From positions 682 through 7,904 of the forward strand of contig JACQEQ010000053.1 in assembly GCA_016200445.1 (NCBI GenBank): a stretch of DNA of 7,223 nucleotides. The letters run 5' to 3'. Made by a program: the position numbers and the translations under genes. Source of the DNA: Gammaproteobacteria bacterium (lineage in GTDB: Bacteria > Pseudomonadota > Gammaproteobacteria > SG8-11). Positions 5,308-7,223 of this stretch are shown here, one piece after another. Numbering within the stretch: the first letter of the stretch is position 1; each line of letters starts with the position of its first letter. Below the pieces are notes generated by a model that had not been told where the DNA came from, ran no database searches, and was given only the letters and a program-made list of their open reading frames with translations.

Positions 5308-5921
5308 GCCAACATCTCCTGAAGCTTCTTAATTGCTCCCGGAGTGATCAGCACTTTTTCCTGCTTGATCAAGCTGACCGGGTTAATCTCGCTCACCGCA
5401 CAGGTATTCACGCGATGAATATTACGCGATGCCAACGTCAGATTCGCATCCGTCTGTTCAGTGACCAGTAGCGCATCAACCAAACCCATCGCCGTCATTT
5501 TTGCGACCAACTCTTTGGTCTTGGGCGCCGATAACGACAAGTCCTCAATCACCATCAAACGGCCTTGACGTACCAACTCCGAAATAATCGAGCTGAGCGC
5601 CGCGCGATACATTTTCTTATTCACTTTCTGCGAATAGTCTTGTGTCACTGCGGCAAAGATCTTGCCGCCGCCGCGCCACAAGGGCGAACGAATCGTACCA
5701 GCGCGTGCTTGGCCCGTACCCTTTTGCGCATAGGGCTTGCGGCCACCACCACGCACTTGCGAGCGAGTTTTTTGCGCGTGCGTACCGGAACGTCCGGCTG
5801 CGAGATACGCGGTAACGACTTGATGAATCAGTGGCTCATTATACTCACGCGCAAACGCTTCATCCGAGACTGTAATATTTTTACCAGCCTTACCACCGGC
5901 ACTTGTCACTTGTAGTTCCAT
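5304..5921 (-). CDS. rplD: 50S ribosomal protein L4
   Basis: L4 binds 23S rRNA domain I and extends a loop to the exit-tunnel constriction opposite L22. In E. coli it also represses its own S10 operon through a leader RNA. The chosen frame has 205 residues (E. coli 201; about four extra near residue 8-14). Recognised are YNEPLIHQVVTAY (27-39), the extended loop THAQKTRSQVRGGGRKPYAQKGTGQARAG (47-75), QDYSQKVNKKMYRAAL (94-109), ISELVRQGRL (113-122), APKTKEL and the C-terminal LQEMLA. Lys67 in QKGTG matches E. coli Lys63, a macrolide-resistance position, and is unchanged. An in-frame TTG lies at 5927, but the ATG at 5921 fits the family start MEL and has GAGGA (5934-5930) 8 bases upstream. Confidence 0.97.
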   Translation of the reverse strand: MELQVTSAGGKAGKNITVSDEAFAREYNEPLIHQVVTAYLAAGRSGTHAQKTRSQVRGGGRKPYAQKGTGQARAGTIRSPLWRGGGKIFAAVTQDYSQKVNKKMYRAALSSIISELVRQGRLMVIEDLSLSAPKTKELVAKMTAMGLVDALLVTEQTDANLTLASRNIHRVNTCAVSEINPVSLIKQEKVLITPGAIKKLQEMLA

Positions 5922-5927
5922 AGTCAA

Positions 5928-5935
5928 TTTCCTCA
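5928..5935 (-). promoter_or_regulatory. rplD ribosome binding site fused to the rplC stop codon
   Basis: The mRNA reads TGAGGAAA. The TGA (5935-5933) stops rplC, and GAGGA begins on its second base, 8 bases before the rplD ATG. This spacing decides the ATG at 5921 over the TTG at 5927, which would be only 2 bases away. The same stop-plus-GAGGA arrangement occurs at rplE/rpsN. Confidence 0.75.
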
Positions 5936-6577
5936 GGCGCCAGATTTCGCGGCTGGTCGCACAATTACATCGCCACCTCTTGAGCCCGGCACCGCGCCTT
6001 TGACCAACAGCACATTGCGCTCGACGTCAACCCGCACCACCACCAAATTTTGCGCGGTGCGTCGTGCATTGCCCAAGTGACCCGCCATCTTCTTACCTTT
6101 AAATACACGGCCAGGCGTCTGACGTTGGCCGATTGAACCGGGAGCGCGATGCGCACGCGAGTTACCGTGTGTCGCATCACCCATGGTAAAATGGTGGCGC
6201 TTGATGGTACCCGCGAAACCCTTACCCATCGACACGCCAGTGACATCCACCAACTGCCCTTCTTTAAACAAATCAACCTTGAACGCAGCCGCAACAGCGG
6301 CATCCGCGACTTCTTTTTCACCAACCCGAAACTCGCGCAATTTACGTCCGGGCGCTACGTTGGCCTTAGCGTACTGACCGGCCAATGACTTGGTAACACG
6401 CGCAGGCCGACCTGAACCCGTCGCGACTTGCAACGCGCGGTAACCGTCCTGCTCCAAGCTTTTTACTTGTGTGACGATATTCGGCTCAACGACAATCACC
6501 GTTACCGGGATCGATTCGCCATCTGTGGTAAAAACCCGGGTCATGCCGCGTTTTTTTCCGATTAAACCCATCGCCAT
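5933..6577 (-). CDS. rplC: 50S ribosomal protein L3
   Basis: L3 binds near the 3' end of 23S rRNA, nucleates 50S assembly, and its long loop reaches the peptidyl transferase centre. With the chosen start it has 214 residues (E. coli 209). Recognised are GLIGKKRGMTRVF (4-16), ESIPVTVI (21-28), VDVTGVSMGKGFAGTIKRHHF (110-130), DATHGNSRAHRAPGSIGQRQTPG (134-156), RVFKGKKMAGHLGN (157-170) and LLVKGAVPG (190-198). Gln153 in GQRQTPG matches E. coli Gln150, methylated by PrmB. Three in-frame ATGs occur (6583, 6577, 6571). GAGGAG (6589-6584) touches the first, is 6 bases from the second and 12 from the third, so 6577 is the best start. A 78-base gap separates it from rpsJ. Confidence 0.96.
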   Translation of the reverse strand: MAMGLIGKKRGMTRVFTTDGESIPVTVIVVEPNIVTQVKSLEQDGYRALQVATGSGRPARVTKSLAGQYAKANVAPGRKLREFRVGEKEVADAAVAAAFKVDLFKEGQLVDVTGVSMGKGFAGTIKRHHFTMGDATHGNSRAHRAPGSIGQRQTPGRVFKGKKMAGHLGNARRTAQNLVVVRVDVERNVLLVKGAVPGSRGGDVIVRPAAKSGA

Positions 6578-6583
6578 TGCCAT

Positions 6584-6589
6584 CTCCTC
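6584..6589 (-). promoter_or_regulatory. rplC ribosome binding site that decides the start
   Basis: GAGGAG is the strongest Shine-Dalgarno match in this part of the window. It directly abuts the upstream ATG (6583) and lies 6 bases from the next in-frame ATG (6577), which is therefore preferred. Confidence 0.7.
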
Positions 6590-6594
6590 AACTC

Positions 6595-6616
6595 ACCGGG
6601 AAGCGCACTTCACCGT
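6595..6616 (-). promoter_or_regulatory. Small hairpin in the rpsJ-rplC gap
   Basis: On the mRNA, GAAG-TGCG-CTTC (6611-6600) forms a four-pair stem with a UNCG-class tetraloop. It can extend outward through two further GC pairs and two more pairs, with single-base bulges, to 6595. It ends five bases before the rplC binding site. The rest of this 78-base gap shows no convincing promoter or gene. Function unknown; a stem this short could be chance. Confidence 0.3.
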
Positions 6617-6655
6617 ATCAATTCTGCCTACTTCAAACACCCATTCGGATTGCGA

Positions 6656-6970
6656 TCAACTCAACTTAATCTGTACGTCAACACCTGCCGCCAAATCCAA
6701 CTTCATCAACGCATCGACAGTTTTGTCAGTCGGGTCGACGATATCCATCAATCGTTTGTGGGTACGGATTTCATATTGATCACGCGCATCTTTATCCACA
6801 TGCGGCGAAGTCAATACGGTAAAGCGTTCCATTTTAGTTGGTAACGGTATCGGGCCGCGCACTTGCGCGCCCGTGCGCTTCGCCGTCTCGACAATTTCTT
6901 TTGCCGACTGATCGATCAAGCGATGATCAAAAGCTTTCAGGCGAATACGAATTCTTTGATTAGCTGCCAT
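6656..6970 (-). CDS. rpsJ: 30S ribosomal protein S10 (NusE)
   Basis: S10 is a head protein of the 30S subunit. As NusE it pairs with NusB in transcription antitermination and links NusG to the ribosome. The 104 residues match the family (E. coli 103). The sequence is clear: NQRIRIRLKAFDHRLIDQSAKEIVETAKRTGAQVRGPIPLPT in residues 4-45, ERFTVLTSPHVDKDARDQYEIRTHKRL across the exposed loop (48-74), then DIVDPTDKTVDALMKLDLAAGVDVQI. The ATG at 6970 has only a weak upstream purine run (GAG about 11 bases away). An out-of-frame ATG at 6983 opens a seven-codon frame across the start. It is the first gene of the S10 operon and lies 75 bases after tuf, with a hairpin between them and no obvious promoter of its own. 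Confidence 0.98.
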   Translation of the reverse strand: MAANQRIRIRLKAFDHRLIDQSAKEIVETAKRTGAQVRGPIPLPTKMERFTVLTSPHVDKDARDQYEIRTHKRLMDIVDPTDKTVDALMKLDLAAGVDVQIKLS

Positions 6971-7009
6971 GGTTATCGCTCATATTTACACTGCTTCAAA
7001 TTCAGGCCA

Positions 7010-7039
7010 GGAGCATCGCGCCTAAAGCGGCGACACTCC
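7010..7039 (-). promoter_or_regulatory. Strong hairpin in the tuf-rpsJ gap
   Basis: On the mRNA, GGAGTGTCGC (7039-7030) pairs with GCGATGCTCC (7019-7010) over ten positions, eight Watson-Crick and two G-U, around a ten-base loop. It starts six bases after the tuf stop. No uridine run follows (next bases CTGGCCTGAATT), so it is not a typical intrinsic terminator. It may be an attenuator, a processing site, or a structure separating tuf from rpsJ expression. The gap is much shorter than the 172-base S10 leader of E. coli. Confidence 0.55.
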
Positions 7040-7045
7040 TTCGTG

Positions 7046-7223
7046 TTATTCAAAAATCTTCGCCACCACGCCAGCGCCGACGGTCCGGCCGCCTTCGCGA
7101 ATCGCGAAGCGCAGGCCTTGCTCCATCGCGATGGGGTTGATCAAGCTCACCACCATTTTGATGTTGTCGCCGGGCATCACCATTTCGACGCCTTCCGGCA
7201 GTTCACATGCCCCGGTGACGTCG
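7046..7223 (-). CDS. tuf: Elongation factor Tu, C-terminal end only (5' part beyond window)
   Basis: EF-Tu is the GTPase that carries aminoacyl-tRNA to the ribosomal A site. The visible 58 codons translate to the end of domain III: DVTGACELPEGVEMVMPGDN, then IKMVVSLINPIAMEQGLRFA, then IREGGRTVGAGVVAKIFE and a TAA stop (7048-7046). This matches the EF-Tu C-terminus almost residue for residue (E. coli ends AIREGGRTVGAGVVAKVLG); small differences are Cys in GACELPEG and the final KIFE. The G domain lies off the right edge. Placement directly before rpsJ indicates a joined str-S10 cluster; which tuf copy this is cannot be told here. Confidence 0.97.
   Translation of the reverse strand, partial: DVTGACELPEGVEMVMPGDNIKMVVSLINPIAMEQGLRFAIREGGRTVGAGVVAKIFE

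Noticed and set aside
5922..5927. TTG start adding two residues to L4
   Set aside because: Only two bases separate it from the GAGGA, and the family starts at MEL.
6578..6583. First ATG of the rplC frame
   Set aside because: It directly abuts GAGGAG with no spacer, so the ribosome would be expected to use the next ATG.
1..7223. Search for mobile elements, CRISPR arrays, RNA genes or a novel system
   Set aside because: All coding space is explained by seventeen co-directional translation genes with gaps of at most 100 bases; no repeats, tRNA or foreign genes were seen.

Overview
The window is a stretch of the main ribosomal-protein cluster of a bacterium, read entirely from the minus strand. 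Transcription runs from right to left. It begins inside the 3' end of tuf (EF-Tu), continues through the whole S10 operon (rpsJ-rplC-rplD-rplW-rplB-rpsS-rplV-rpsC-rplP-rpmC-rpsQ), and then enters the spc operon (rplN-rplX-rplE-rpsN-rpsH). The window ends inside rpsH. All seventeen genes were identified from recalled family sequences, not by a search.

The proteins point to a gammaproteobacterium. S14 is the long 101-residue form without zinc cysteines. L3, L4, S3, L16, S17 and L29 resemble the Escherichia/Pseudomonas type, and the gene order is the gammaproteobacterial one. tuf lies directly upstream of rpsJ, as in Pseudomonas or Xanthomonas and unlike E. coli, where other genes separate them. 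I cannot name a genus.

Layout: tuf 3' end (7046-7223); a 75-base gap with a strong hairpin (7010-7039); S10 operon (1881-6970); a 100-base gap holding a probable spc promoter with an extended -10 box and GC-rich discriminator (about 1832-1848); spc operon genes (1-1780). Spacing is tight throughout. There are ATGA overlaps at rplD/rplW and rpmC/rpsQ, a TGATGATG junction at rplP/rpmC, and ribosome binding sites that begin inside the previous stop codon at rplC/rplD and rplE/rpsN. These arrangements suggest coupled translation. No stretch over 300 bases lacks a gene.

The products assemble into both ribosomal subunits: S10, S19, S3, S17, S14 and S8 in the 30S; L3, L4, L23, L2, L22, L16, L29, L14, L24 and L5 in the 50S. 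EF-Tu delivers aminoacyl-tRNA to the ribosome.

I found no novel system. The most notable anomaly is rplN: the L14 reading frame is intact but lacks about 18 residues near its N-terminus, including the conserved DNSGA segment. Secondary points are candidate regulatory RNA structures at rplX/rplE (a possible S8 site) and tuf/rpsJ, and a Pro-to-Gln change beside the key histidine loop of L2.
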